The notes beneath the pieces were generated by a model, which was not told where the DNA came from, made no database searches, and was given only the letters and a program-made list of their open reading frames with translations. From contig JAEYHP010000049.1 in NCBI GenBank assembly GCA_023409435.1, forward strand, positions 1 to 17,303: DNA of 17,303 nucleotides, written 5' to 3'. How positions within the stretch are numbered: the first letter of the stretch is position 1; each line of letters starts with the position of its first letter. The translations under genes and the position numbers were made by a program. Below are positions 7,646 to 15,378 of the stretch, one piece after another. Source of the DNA: Bacillota bacterium. GTDB taxonomy: Bacteria; Bacillota; Clostridia; Christensenellales; CAG-138.

Positions 7646-8385
7646 ACCAGCGTTGCATCACCATACTGGATATGCTCAACCGCGAGGAAATGCTCGACGT
7701 CAACGAGCTCGCGCAGCGGCTGGACGTTTCCGCCGTAACGGTTCGCAAGGACCTGGATACCCTCGAAACGCGGGGGCTATTGAGAAGGCAACACGGGTAT
7801 GCCGTGCGGGTTTCGCCCAACGATATCAACTACCGCATGACGTTTGACTATGAAACGAAGATGCGCATCGCTCTGCGCGCCTCTGAAATGGTGGAAAGCG
7901 GCGAAACGGTGATGATCGAATCCGGCTCAACCTGCGCGATGCTTTCGGCGGAGCTAATTAAAACCAAGCGCGACGTCACCATCATCACCAATTCCGCATT
8001 CATCGCGGGATATGTGCGCGCCATACCCGGCGCCCGCGTGGTGCTGCTCGGCGGCACCTACGACCCGGACGCGCAGGTGATGTCAGGCCCGTTGGTACGA
8101 AAGTGCGCCGAGGAATTTTTTGTGGATAAATTCTTTATCGGCACAGACGGATACGATCCCGTGCAGGGCTTTTCCAACGTGGACCTGCTGCGCGCCGAAG
8201 CGGTGCGCGCCATGGCCGCGCAGGCTCAGAAGCGCATCATACTGACGGATTCGTCCAAGTTCAACAGGCGCGGCGTGGTGCTGCTGATGCCCATTTTACA
8301 GGTGACGGCGGTCGTTACCGACTCCGTGCCGGATAACTGCAGAACGTCTCTGGAGAAAAATAAAGTTGAGATTGTGATTGCGTAG
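7642..8385 (+). CDS. DeoR-family transcriptional regulator
   Basis: This 247-residue regulator has the DeoR N-terminal winged helix-turn-helix (about residues 19-38, VNELAQRLDVSAVTVRKDL) and the C-terminal phosphosugar-sensing domain: ESGSTC (93-98), ITNSAF, LLGGTYDPDAQVMSG, FFIGTDG and ILTDSSKF. DeoR proteins usually repress sugar operons until a phosphorylated intermediate binds. Its ATG overlaps the stop of the YbiW-like gene, so it belongs to the kinase-GRE1 operon and is probably autoregulated from the divergent control region. That position suggests the kinase product or the GRE product as ligand, which is inference. Confidence 0.94.
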   Translation: MNQRCITILDMLNREEMLDVNELAQRLDVSAVTVRKDLDTLETRGLLRRQHGYAVRVSPNDINYRMTFDYETKMRIALRASEMVESGETVMIESGSTCAMLSAELIKTKRDVTIITNSAFIAGYVRAIPGARVVLLGGTYDPDAQVMSGPLVRKCAEEFFVDKFFIGTDGYDPVQGFSNVDLLRAEAVRAMAAQAQKRIILTDSSKFNRRGVVLLMPILQVTAVVTDSVPDNCRTSLEKNKVEIVIA

Positions 8386-8412
8386 CTGGGCGGAGCTAGG
8401 AGGGGCGCAGGC

Positions 8413-9213
8413 ATGGATTATTTTGAAAACGGGTTGGATAGTTTCTGCGCCGCGATCAATCAGGTGGAAACGCCCGTGCTTTTCTGCGAGCGGTTTGACG
8501 AAAGAAGCGATATCTGGAATTTCTCCCCGCACAAACACGATTGCATTGAACTGCTGTATTTCCTCTTTGGCAGGGCGGAGGTCATCACCGGGAACGATTC
8601 GGTGCAGGCAAGCTTTTACGACGTCGTCATATACCCCAAGGGCATGTATCATACCGAAAGCCTGCAATTCAACCGCCATCAGGAGATCATCTGCGTCTGG
8701 GTGGATATTCCGGATCTTGAGATTCCCCGGGTCATCCGCATACAGGACGAAAACGGGAACCTCAAATGCCTGCTTGAAAAGCTGCACGCGGAATACAAAA
8801 GCGAAGCGCCCTGCAAGGCGCTCATCGACCACTACGTAAAGGCGCTGGCGATACTGATCGCCAGAAAATATATCGCCAAAAGCTCGGAAAACGATATGGT
8901 GGGCCGCGTCAGCCAATACATGCAGGACAATATGGCGCAGCAGATCACGGTGCAGCAGCTTGCGGACCTGGTATATGTCAGCAAATCCTACTTAAGTCGG
9001 ATATTCAAACGGCAGACGGGCATGGCGCTCAATGAATACCTGCAAAAGTTGCGGATCGAAACCGCAAAAACCATATTGCTTACCTCCGACATGCGCACCG
9101 AAGAGGTCGCGTGCACGGTAGGATACCATTGCCCAAAATATTTCTACAGGGTATTTGTTTCCAATACCGGCATGTCTCCCCGAGAATTCAGGAAAAGAGA
9201 ATCGAAAACATAA
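8413..9213 (+). CDS. AraC-family transcriptional regulator with N-terminal cupin
   Basis: This 266-residue regulator has a cupin-like ligand domain with HKHDCIE (40-46) and YPKGMYH (74-80). A linker follows, then two AraC helix-turn-helices at about 181-200 and 228-250, ending in the family signature GYHCPKYFYRVF and MSPREFR. AraC proteins of this layout usually activate sugar operons in response to an unphosphorylated ligand. AGGAGG at 8398-8403 precedes the ATG; only 27 bases separate it from the DeoR gene. It is followed by the 195-base control region of the PflD-like operon, whose promoter has an extended -10 but no good -35, as expected for an activator-dependent promoter. The target assignment is inference. 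Confidence 0.94.
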   Translation: MDYFENGLDSFCAAINQVETPVLFCERFDERSDIWNFSPHKHDCIELLYFLFGRAEVITGNDSVQASFYDVVIYPKGMYHTESLQFNRHQEIICVWVDIPDLEIPRVIRIQDENGNLKCLLEKLHAEYKSEAPCKALIDHYVKALAILIARKYIAKSSENDMVGRVSQYMQDNMAQQITVQQLADLVYVSKSYLSRIFKRQTGMALNEYLQKLRIETAKTILLTSDMRTEEVACTVGYHCPKYFYRVFVSNTGMSPREFRKRESKT

Positions 9214-9251
9214 CGCGCCTGCAAAAACTGTATGTTCACGATTGTACACCT

Positions 9252-9265
9252 TTTAAACGCTTTCA
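9252..9265. promoter_or_regulatory. Candidate CcpA cre site
   Basis: The sequence tttaaacgctttca agrees with the relaxed cre consensus TGWAARCGYTWNCW at 13 of 14 positions; only the second base differs. It lies about 46 bases upstream of the expected transcription start of the PflD-like operon, so carbon catabolite control of this branch is plausible. Confidence 0.5.
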
Positions 9266-9289
9266 ACGGTTTTTTTGAAAATAACGGCA

Positions 9290-9298
9290 TGATAGAAT
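9290..9298 (+). promoter_or_regulatory. Extended -10 promoter for the GRE2 operon
   Basis: TGATAGAAT is an extended -10 element (TGn plus TAGAAT). The -35 position holds only a T-run, which suggests a weak promoter needing an activator. Transcription would start near 9305 and give a leader of about 100 bases, in which I see no clear riboswitch or terminator. Confidence 0.45.
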
Positions 9299-9408
9299 GA
9301 TCTCATTCCAAGACAGTCCAATTTATTGAAGGTTTTCTCCTGATCAGTGAAGTATCGTTCTTATCGATTGGCATTTTTAGGTCAGATTGATTTCAAAGAG
9401 GAATTTCC

Positions 9409-11769
9409 ATGCAGAATAGCGCGATCCATTCGCTGCCTCAGAGCGGGCGAATTCAACGTCTGAAAAATGAAATATTTGCAGAGCAGCGATTCGCTTCCAT
9501 CGAGCAGGCAAGGATTATTACCGAAGTCTACCGGCAGAACCCCGCTTTGCCTCGCAATACCTTACGCGCGCTTGCGCTCAAAGAGGCGCTCTCTAAAATC
9601 GCAATCCGCATTGCGCCCGGCGAGCTGATCGTAGGTAACCGCACCACCGGCGTGCGCGGCGGCGTGATATTCCCCGAATCCGGCATGAGCTGGGTGGAGC
9701 ATGAAATAGAAACTTTGCCCACGCGCCCGCAGGACCCGTTTGAAGTCCGCCGGGAGGATATCGAAGAATTCCGCAGCGAGTTGTTTCCCTTCTGGGAAGG
9801 GAAGACGCTCGAGGATGTGCTGGAGCAGCGTATCGGCGCGGAGATGAAGGCCATCGGCAAGGTGGCAAAAATCAACCAGACCGATCACGCGCAGGGGCAT
9901 ATCTGCCCCGATACGGAGCGCTGGCTCACGTACGGGCCCGCTGGCCTCAAGGCGCTTGCGGAAGAGAAAAAGCGCGTTTGTCCCGAAAACACGGGTTTTT
10001 ATGAAGGAATCTGCATTGCGCTCGAAGGCGCAAGCCTGTTTATGCGGCGCTACGCCGCGCTTGCGCGCGAGCTTGCGCAGGCCGAGCCCGAACAATGCAA
10101 AGATTTTTTGGAAGTGGCGCGTATCTGCGACAAGCTTTCATCAGAGCCGCCCGAAAGCTTCCATGAAGCCGTGCAGTCATGCTGGTTCCTGTATGTCATC
10201 CTGCAAATGGAGAGCAACGCCTCCTCCTTTTCCCCCGGCAGGATGGACCAGTACCTTTATCCCTATTACAGCCGGGACGTGCAGGCGGGCACGCTCAATG
10301 ATAAAACGGCGCTCGAGCTGATCGAATGCCTGTTCCTCAAATTCAACCAGATCGTCTATCTCAGAAGCTCAGGCAGCGCCCAGTATTTTGCGGGTTTTCC
10401 CATCGGCTTCAACGTCGCGATCGGCGGGCAGGACAAAAACGGAAACGATGCTGCCAACGAGCTTTCCTTCCTGTTCCTGCGGGCGCAGGAGCATCTGCTG
10501 CTTCCCCAGCCCAACCTCTCGGCCAGGGTGCATGCAAATTCGCCCGGAGAGTTTCTCACCCGCTGTGCCGAGGTCATAGGCAAAGGCAGCGGCATGCCGC
10601 AGCTGTTCAACGACGAGGCGGTTATCCCCGCGCTGACGGGGCAGGGCATCTCCGAAGAGGACGCCCGTAACTACGCCATCGTGGGTTGCGTGGAGCTGAC
10701 CACAATGGGCAATTCTCTGGGCTGGAGCGACGCGGCCATGTTCAACCTTGTAAAGGCGCTCGAGCTTGCTTTAAATGACGGGGTCTGCCTGCTCACCGGC
10801 ACGCAGATGGGCGCGCATACCGGCACGCTTTTGGATTTTGAAACCTACGAGGATGTGGAACGCGCGTTTGCCGCGCAGATCGACTTCTTCTTTGAACGGA
10901 TGATCCGCTGCTGCGAGGTGGTGGAGCGCGCGCACGCGGAACTTTTACCTTCTCCGTTCCTTTCGAGCGTGATAGACGATTGCCTGGAAAAAGGCATGGA
11001 CGTCACGGAGGGCGGCGCGCATTACAACCTTTCGGGCATACAGGCCATCCAGTGTGCCAATATCGCGGATAGCCTGGCTGCGTTGAAACAGCTGGTATAC
11101 GAAGAAAAAACCGTGGACCGCAAAGAGCTTTACGAGGCGCTCAAAAGCGACTATCAGGGAAGCGAGCTGCCGCGCCTGCGCATGCTCAATAAAGCGCCCA
11201 AGTATGGCAACGACGTCGCCTGGGTGGATGAGATCGCCCACAAATGGGTGCGCGAGTTTGTAGAAAGGCTTTCCCGCTATACAAATGCGCGCGGCGGCCC
11301 TTACCATGCGGGGCTCTACACCGTATCCGCCCATGTGCCCATGGGGAAGAATGTGGGCGCGACGCCGGACGGCCGCAGAGCGAAGGAGCCTTTGGCGGAT
11401 GGAGGCATGTCCGCCGTATACGGGCGGGATAGGAAAGGGCCCACGGCGGTTTTAAAATCCGTGGCCGCGGTGGACAGCAAGCTCGGCAGCAACGGCACGC
11501 TGCTGAACCTGAAATTTCTGCCCTCCCTGTTTGAGACCAAGGCGGGCGTTGAAAAGTTTGTGGGCCTAATTCGCGCGTTCTGTGCGCTCAAGATCATGCA
11601 TGCGCAGTTCAACGTGGTCAACCGTGAGGATTTGGTCGCCGCGCAGAAGAACCCGGAGCTATTTCGCAGCCTGACTATCCGCGTGGCGGGATATACGGCC
11701 TACTTTACGGAATTGGCGCCCGATCTTCAGCAGGAAATCATCAGCCGCACCGCCCATGCAGACGTATGA
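9409..11769 (+). CDS. Glycyl radical enzyme, PflD-like (GRE2; candidate anhydromannitol-6-phosphate lyase)
   Basis: This 786-residue enzyme has its radical glycine at G761 (IRVAGYTAYF) and catalytic C427 with E429 (VGCVEL). H164 (QGHI) and D441 (GWSDAAMFN) match glycerol-dehydratase active-site positions, but the His-Ser pair is replaced by Ser-Ser (NASSFS). From memory it tracks E. coli PflD (about 765 residues) closely: PTRPQD, NQTD and QGH, NASS, LRSSGSAQYFAGFP, LPQPNLS and MFNL. PflD has been reported to open 1,5-anhydromannitol-6-phosphate to 1-deoxyfructose-6-phosphate. AAAGAGG at 9395-9401 fixes the ATG. The stop overlaps the activase start (ATGA at 11766-11769), as in pflD-pflC pairs. 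Despite the name PflD it is not a formate-lyase: the adjacent Cys-Cys is absent. GRE2 differs clearly from GRE1, so the pair is not a recent duplication. Confidence 0.93.
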   Translation: MQNSAIHSLPQSGRIQRLKNEIFAEQRFASIEQARIITEVYRQNPALPRNTLRALALKEALSKIAIRIAPGELIVGNRTTGVRGGVIFPESGMSWVEHEIETLPTRPQDPFEVRREDIEEFRSELFPFWEGKTLEDVLEQRIGAEMKAIGKVAKINQTDHAQGHICPDTERWLTYGPAGLKALAEEKKRVCPENTGFYEGICIALEGASLFMRRYAALARELAQAEPEQCKDFLEVARICDKLSSEPPESFHEAVQSCWFLYVILQMESNASSFSPGRMDQYLYPYYSRDVQAGTLNDKTALELIECLFLKFNQIVYLRSSGSAQYFAGFPIGFNVAIGGQDKNGNDAANELSFLFLRAQEHLLLPQPNLSARVHANSPGEFLTRCAEVIGKGSGMPQLFNDEAVIPALTGQGISEEDARNYAIVGCVELTTMGNSLGWSDAAMFNLVKALELALNDGVCLLTGTQMGAHTGTLLDFETYEDVERAFAAQIDFFFERMIRCCEVVERAHAELLPSPFLSSVIDDCLEKGMDVTEGGAHYNLSGIQAIQCANIADSLAALKQLVYEEKTVDRKELYEALKSDYQGSELPRLRMLNKAPKYGNDVAWVDEIAHKWVREFVERLSRYTNARGGPYHAGLYTVSAHVPMGKNVGATPDGRRAKEPLADGGMSAVYGRDRKGPTAVLKSVAAVDSKLGSNGTLLNLKFLPSLFETKAGVEKFVGLIRAFCALKIMHAQFNVVNREDLVAAQKNPELFRSLTIRVAGYTAYFTELAPDLQQEIISRTAHADV

Positions 11770-12662
11770 CAAGTGCCTACATATTTGACATCAAGCGCTT
11801 CGGAATCAATGACGGCGCGGGTATCCGAACGGTATTCTTTCTCAAGGGCTGTCCGCTAAATTGCCTGTGGTGTCAGAACCCGGAGGGCCTGCTGCCCGGG
11901 ATTCACCTTTGGTACGCGCGGCACCGCTGCGTAGGGTGCAAAAGCTGCATCGGCGCCTGTCCCGCGGGCGCGCTCAGCTTCGGGGAGCGAGGCGTATGCA
12001 TCGATGATAATACGTGCACTCTCTGCGGCCGCTGCATAGAGATTTGCCCCACCGGCGCGCTTCGTCTTGACGCCGTGAAACTAACGGTGGAAGAGGCGCT
12101 AGCCGAGGTCGAAAGAGATCGCGTATTCTACGATGCTTCGGGCGGCGGCGTAACGCTTTCGGGCGGGGAATGCACCGCATCGCCTGCCTTTTCGCTTGAA
12201 TTCCTTGCCGCCTGCAAGACGCGCGGCATACACACCGCCATCGAAACCTGCCTGCATACCGGTACAAAGACGCTTCAGGCGTTCCTGCCGGTAACGGATA
12301 AAATCATTGCGGACGTCAAGCTCATAGATCCGGCGGCGCATAAGGCAGCAACGGGCGTAGACAACGCCCTGATCTTACAAAACCTTCTGATGCTTGCCCG
12401 GACGGACTGCGACCTGCTAATCCGCGTGCCGCTGATACCGGGGTTTACCGCAACGGAGGAAAATATTCGGGCCATCGGCACGCTCATCGCGTCGCTGCCG
12501 CGCAGCGTCCCCGTAGAGCTGATCAATTACAATCCGATGTGCCGGGAGAAGTACGAGGCGCTTCATAAGGTATACCCCATCACGGAAACGAGCCCGCTTG
12601 CAGCGGAGCAGATACTTTTCTACAGAGATATTTTGGCCGGCTATGGCCTGAAAGTTTTATAG
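11766..12662 (+). CDS. Glycyl radical enzyme activase with two-cluster ferredoxin insert (PflC-like)
   Basis: This 298-residue radical-SAM activase would install the glycyl radical on the PflD-like enzyme just upstream. The radical-SAM cluster uses C29, C33 and C36 (GCPLNCLWC). The insert binds two further [4Fe-4S] clusters through C55, C58, C61, C65 and C84, C87, C90, C94 (CVGCKSCIGAC and CTLCGRCIEIC), each followed by a typical P-x-GAL. The SAM-binding GGEP motif reads GGEC (133-136), a noticeable change. The start codon overlaps the enzyme's stop, so the pair is made stoichiometrically from one transcript. This long form contrasts with the short activase at 2140-2889, suggesting each activase serves its own enzyme. 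Confidence 0.95.
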   Translation: MTSAYIFDIKRFGINDGAGIRTVFFLKGCPLNCLWCQNPEGLLPGIHLWYARHRCVGCKSCIGACPAGALSFGERGVCIDDNTCTLCGRCIEICPTGALRLDAVKLTVEEALAEVERDRVFYDASGGGVTLSGGECTASPAFSLEFLAACKTRGIHTAIETCLHTGTKTLQAFLPVTDKIIADVKLIDPAAHKAATGVDNALILQNLLMLARTDCDLLIRVPLIPGFTATEENIRAIGTLIASLPRSVPVELINYNPMCREKYEALHKVYPITETSPLAAEQILFYRDILAGYGLKVL

Positions 12663-12678
12663 AATGCGGAGCGAAATC

Positions 12679-14433
12679 ATGATCAGCGTCTTTCTTGAAA
12701 AAGCCCGGCGGGGCGAAAGCGTATATCTCCACGAAGTGCGCAACGCTTTTGTTGGATGCGGCCACTGCATCGAATGCGTCGTAGAACTTACGACGGGCGG
12801 GCAAAAGCATTACCGGGTAGCACTTCCCGACGGGCACGGCGAAGAGGAACTCACGTTTATAAAAGAGTACTTCTACGCGAATATCTACAACCTGATCTCG
12901 GCGCTGGGCGGCGCCTGCATGACGCTGTATGTAGAGCCCGGGGATGAATACGCAATGTTGCTGTGCGCAACGCTCGACGAAGTGTTCCAGACTCAAAAAG
13001 CGCGCAGCGCGCGTACCGGTTATGGCAAGTGCCTCAACGTGACCGACCGCATGAACGCCGCAATGGGAAAGGCGCCCTTCCGCTTTGTGGTAGAAAAAAC
13101 GCCCTGCCCGGCTAAGATTCGGTCGGAAGAAATTGCCCCCGGTGCGCTCAGCCAGTTTCAGCACGCGGTGCGCAGGGCGCAAAGCGCTACAATTTGCGGT
13201 ATGGATATCGGCGGCACGGATATCAAGATTGTCGGCGTAAGGGACGGACGCATCGCGGCCTTTAAGGAGTACGACTGGAATCCGTCCGTTATGAAGGATG
13301 TAAATTCCTTGATCCAACCCATCCTGCTGCTGACCCGTGTTGTACGCGCGGCGCTTTCGATGCCGGATACCCCACGCGCGAACGAGCTGCGCGGTATCAT
13401 GCTGGACAAAAACGTTTCCGATAAAAGCATGCGCGCCGCCGTGGAAGCGGCGGAAGCCGAATTCGGAGCGCCTGATCTTCTGGACGGCATCGGCGTCTGT
13501 TTCCCGGACGTGGTGGTCAAAGATAAGATTGTCGGCGGCGAAACGCTCAAAACCCGCGGGGTACGCGAATACTCCCCGGATTATGAGACGGAATTCTCCA
13601 GGCTGACTGCGCTAAAACAGCTGCTTTTAGCGCATTGCAGGCAGGGCGGGGCGGTGCATCTTTCCAACGACGGCTCGCTTGCCGCATATACCGCCGCGGT
13701 GGAGCTTGCGCATTCCGAGCGCGCGGATGAAGTATGTGAAGGCGTGTTCGCCCACACGCTGGGCACGGAGCTGGGCACGGGGTGGATCGACGAGACCGGC
13801 GAGATCCCGCAAATTCCTCTCGAGGTGTACAACTGCATCATCGATCTCGGCAACTACCCCGCAAGGGAATACGAGCCTCTGGATGTGCGGAGCGTCAACA
13901 ATTTTAACACCTCGCTTCCGGGGACGCTGCAAAAATATACGAGCCAGAGCGGCGCGTACAGGCTGGCGCTGCAATATTTCCAAGAAAAAGCTCCGTCACG
14001 GTACCGGGAATTGTTTGACAACGGATATCTGGAAGAACGAAACGGCGGCGTTTACGTGGCCGGGTATCCCAGGGATATGCGCAAGCCTCTGCTTGAGCAT
14101 ATCATGACGCTTGCGAGCGGGGGAGAGCCCGCCGCCGAGGAAGTGTTCCGCCGGATTGGCGAGTATCTGGCGGCTACCTATTTGGAAACGGAACACATAC
14201 TTGCCCCGCGCGCCGGGACGCGCGTGCTGTTTGGCCGCTTTGTCAAAAAGCAGCGCTGTTTTGAGCTGATGCAGCAGGGTGCCATAGCCGTTTCGCCGGT
14301 GCGCTTCGTTGCGGCGGACGACGGTCTTGCCTGCACGCCGCTCATGCTGGACCTCAAAGCGGACGCCAACTATACCGTAGCGCAGTTCGGCCAGGCCGTG
14401 GGCGCCGCGTATTACGCCGCCTCCGTGCTTTAA
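12679..14433 (+). CDS. ROK-like (ASKHA) kinase with large unrecognised N-terminal domain
   Basis: From the chosen start this protein has 584 residues. Residues about 170-584 form an actin-like ATPase fold of ROK type: DIGGTDIK at 176-183, VCFPDVVV, SNDGS with putative catalytic D331, and GTELGTG at 362-368. It lacks the ROK zinc motif. Residues 1-170 do not match any domain I recognise; they hold CGHCIEC (C27, C30, C33), a possible metal site, and a helical stretch around FIKEYFYANIYN. ATG 12679 is preferred over 12664 because GGAG (12668-12671) lies 7 bases before it, while nothing precedes the first ATG. It follows the activase within 16 bases and precedes the AroE-like gene. I infer a sugar or polyol kinase for the PflD branch; the function is unproven, and an activator-type ATPase is an alternative. 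Confidence 0.8.
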   Translation: MISVFLEKARRGESVYLHEVRNAFVGCGHCIECVVELTTGGQKHYRVALPDGHGEEELTFIKEYFYANIYNLISALGGACMTLYVEPGDEYAMLLCATLDEVFQTQKARSARTGYGKCLNVTDRMNAAMGKAPFRFVVEKTPCPAKIRSEEIAPGALSQFQHAVRRAQSATICGMDIGGTDIKIVGVRDGRIAAFKEYDWNPSVMKDVNSLIQPILLLTRVVRAALSMPDTPRANELRGIMLDKNVSDKSMRAAVEAAEAEFGAPDLLDGIGVCFPDVVVKDKIVGGETLKTRGVREYSPDYETEFSRLTALKQLLLAHCRQGGAVHLSNDGSLAAYTAAVELAHSERADEVCEGVFAHTLGTELGTGWIDETGEIPQIPLEVYNCIIDLGNYPAREYEPLDVRSVNNFNTSLPGTLQKYTSQSGAYRLALQYFQEKAPSRYRELFDNGYLEERNGGVYVAGYPRDMRKPLLEHIMTLASGGEPAAEEVFRRIGEYLAATYLETEHILAPRAGTRVLFGRFVKKQRCFELMQQGAIAVSPVRFVAADDGLACTPLMLDLKADANYTVAQFGQAVGAAYYAASVL

Positions 14434-14465
14434 AGAACCGTTATTTTGAACAGGGGGAATAAACG

Positions 14466-15326
14466 ATGAAGGAACAGAATTATTTGGACAACCTGGTGGG
14501 CGTGTTCGGGCACCCGGTGGCGGAAAACCCCGGTGTGGTCATACAGGAGGCGGCGTTCAAGGATATGGGGCTTGACCTTTGGCGTTTCCTTACCATCGAT
14601 GTGGAGCAGGATAAGCTGGAGGATGCTTTGAAGGGCCTCAAGGCGTTCAAGATGCGCGGCGTCAACTGCACCATCCCGCACAAGATCAATGTCATCAAGT
14701 ATCTGGATGAACTTTCTAAAAGCGCGTGGCTGATCGGCGCGGTCAACACCATCGTCAACAACGGCGGGAAACTGTTCGGCGAAAATACAGACGGCATGGG
14801 GTTCATGGAATCCCTCAGGGAAAACGGCGTCGAACCCAAGGGCAAGAAGGTGGTCATATTGGGCGCGGGCGGCGCTGCGCGGGCCATCAGCGTGGAATTG
14901 AGCCTTGCGGGCGCAGGCAGCATCACGATCGTCAACCGCCCGGAGGATGAAAAGCTGGGCCTTAGCCTGATGGAGTTGCTCGCGCGCATCTGCGGCCAAT
15001 CCGCATTTGTAAACTGGGACCATACCTACAGCGTGCCCGCAGATACCGATATCCTCGTCAATGCGACGCCGATCGGGCTCTACCCGGATGTGGACGCTGT
15101 TCCCAATATCGATTTTGAAAGTATACTCCCCACCATGTTTGTACAGGACGTTATTCCCAACCCCGCGGTAACGCCTTTTCTGCGCGCGGCGAAAAAACGC
15201 GGCGCACGGACCAACACGGGCATGGGAATGCTGATCAACCAGGCGGCGATCAACATTGAGATGTGGACAGGCAAAGCACCCAACAAAGAAGTGATGTATC
15301 GGGCGCTTGAAAAAGCCCTTGATTAA
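14466..15326 (+). CDS. Shikimate dehydrogenase-family oxidoreductase with altered substrate pocket
   Basis: This 286-residue protein has the whole AroE/YdiB architecture: N-terminal substrate domain, IGAVNT (90-95), the Rossmann loop GAGGAAR (133-139) and GMGMLINQ near the end (Q259). The catalytic pair is kept as K73 (TIPHK) and D109 (NTDG). However, the segment that normally reads HSxSP, whose two serines hold the shikimate carboxylate, here reads VAENP (residues 18-22), two residues shorter and without serine. After the last Rossmann strand NRPEDEK resembles the NAD-type YdiB loop more than the Arg-rich NADP loop. I conclude it oxidises or reduces a ring hydroxyl or ketone on a substrate without that carboxylate, plausibly an anhydrohexitol or its product. 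AGGGGG at 14452-14457 precedes the ATG. It is unlikely to serve aromatic amino acid synthesis. Confidence 0.9.
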   Translation: MKEQNYLDNLVGVFGHPVAENPGVVIQEAAFKDMGLDLWRFLTIDVEQDKLEDALKGLKAFKMRGVNCTIPHKINVIKYLDELSKSAWLIGAVNTIVNNGGKLFGENTDGMGFMESLRENGVEPKGKKVVILGAGGAARAISVELSLAGAGSITIVNRPEDEKLGLSLMELLARICGQSAFVNWDHTYSVPADTDILVNATPIGLYPDVDAVPNIDFESILPTMFVQDVIPNPAVTPFLRAAKKRGARTNTGMGMLINQAAINIEMWTGKAPNKEVMYRALEKALD

Positions 15327-15337
15327 GGTTTTTCAAT

Positions 15338-15358
15338 TTTGCAGGGGAAACCTGCAAA
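15338..15358 (+). other. Intercistronic hairpin upstream of the solute-binding protein
   Basis: tttgcagg (15338-15345) and cctgcaaa (15351-15358) form a perfect 8-bp stem with a ggaaa loop. No T-run follows; the ribosome site begins 4 bases later. It is better read as an RNA processing or stability element than as a terminator. Confidence 0.6.
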
Positions 15359-15378
15359 TATAAAAGGAGGATAAAGAA

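Noticed and set aside
5246..11769. Pyruvate formate-lyase identity for the two GREs
   Set aside because: Both have a single catalytic Cys in GCVE and not the adjacent Cys-Cys pair of formate-lyases.
14466..15326. Housekeeping shikimate dehydrogenase (aroE)
   Set aside because: The carboxylate-binding serines are missing and the gene lies in a sugar-catabolic operon.
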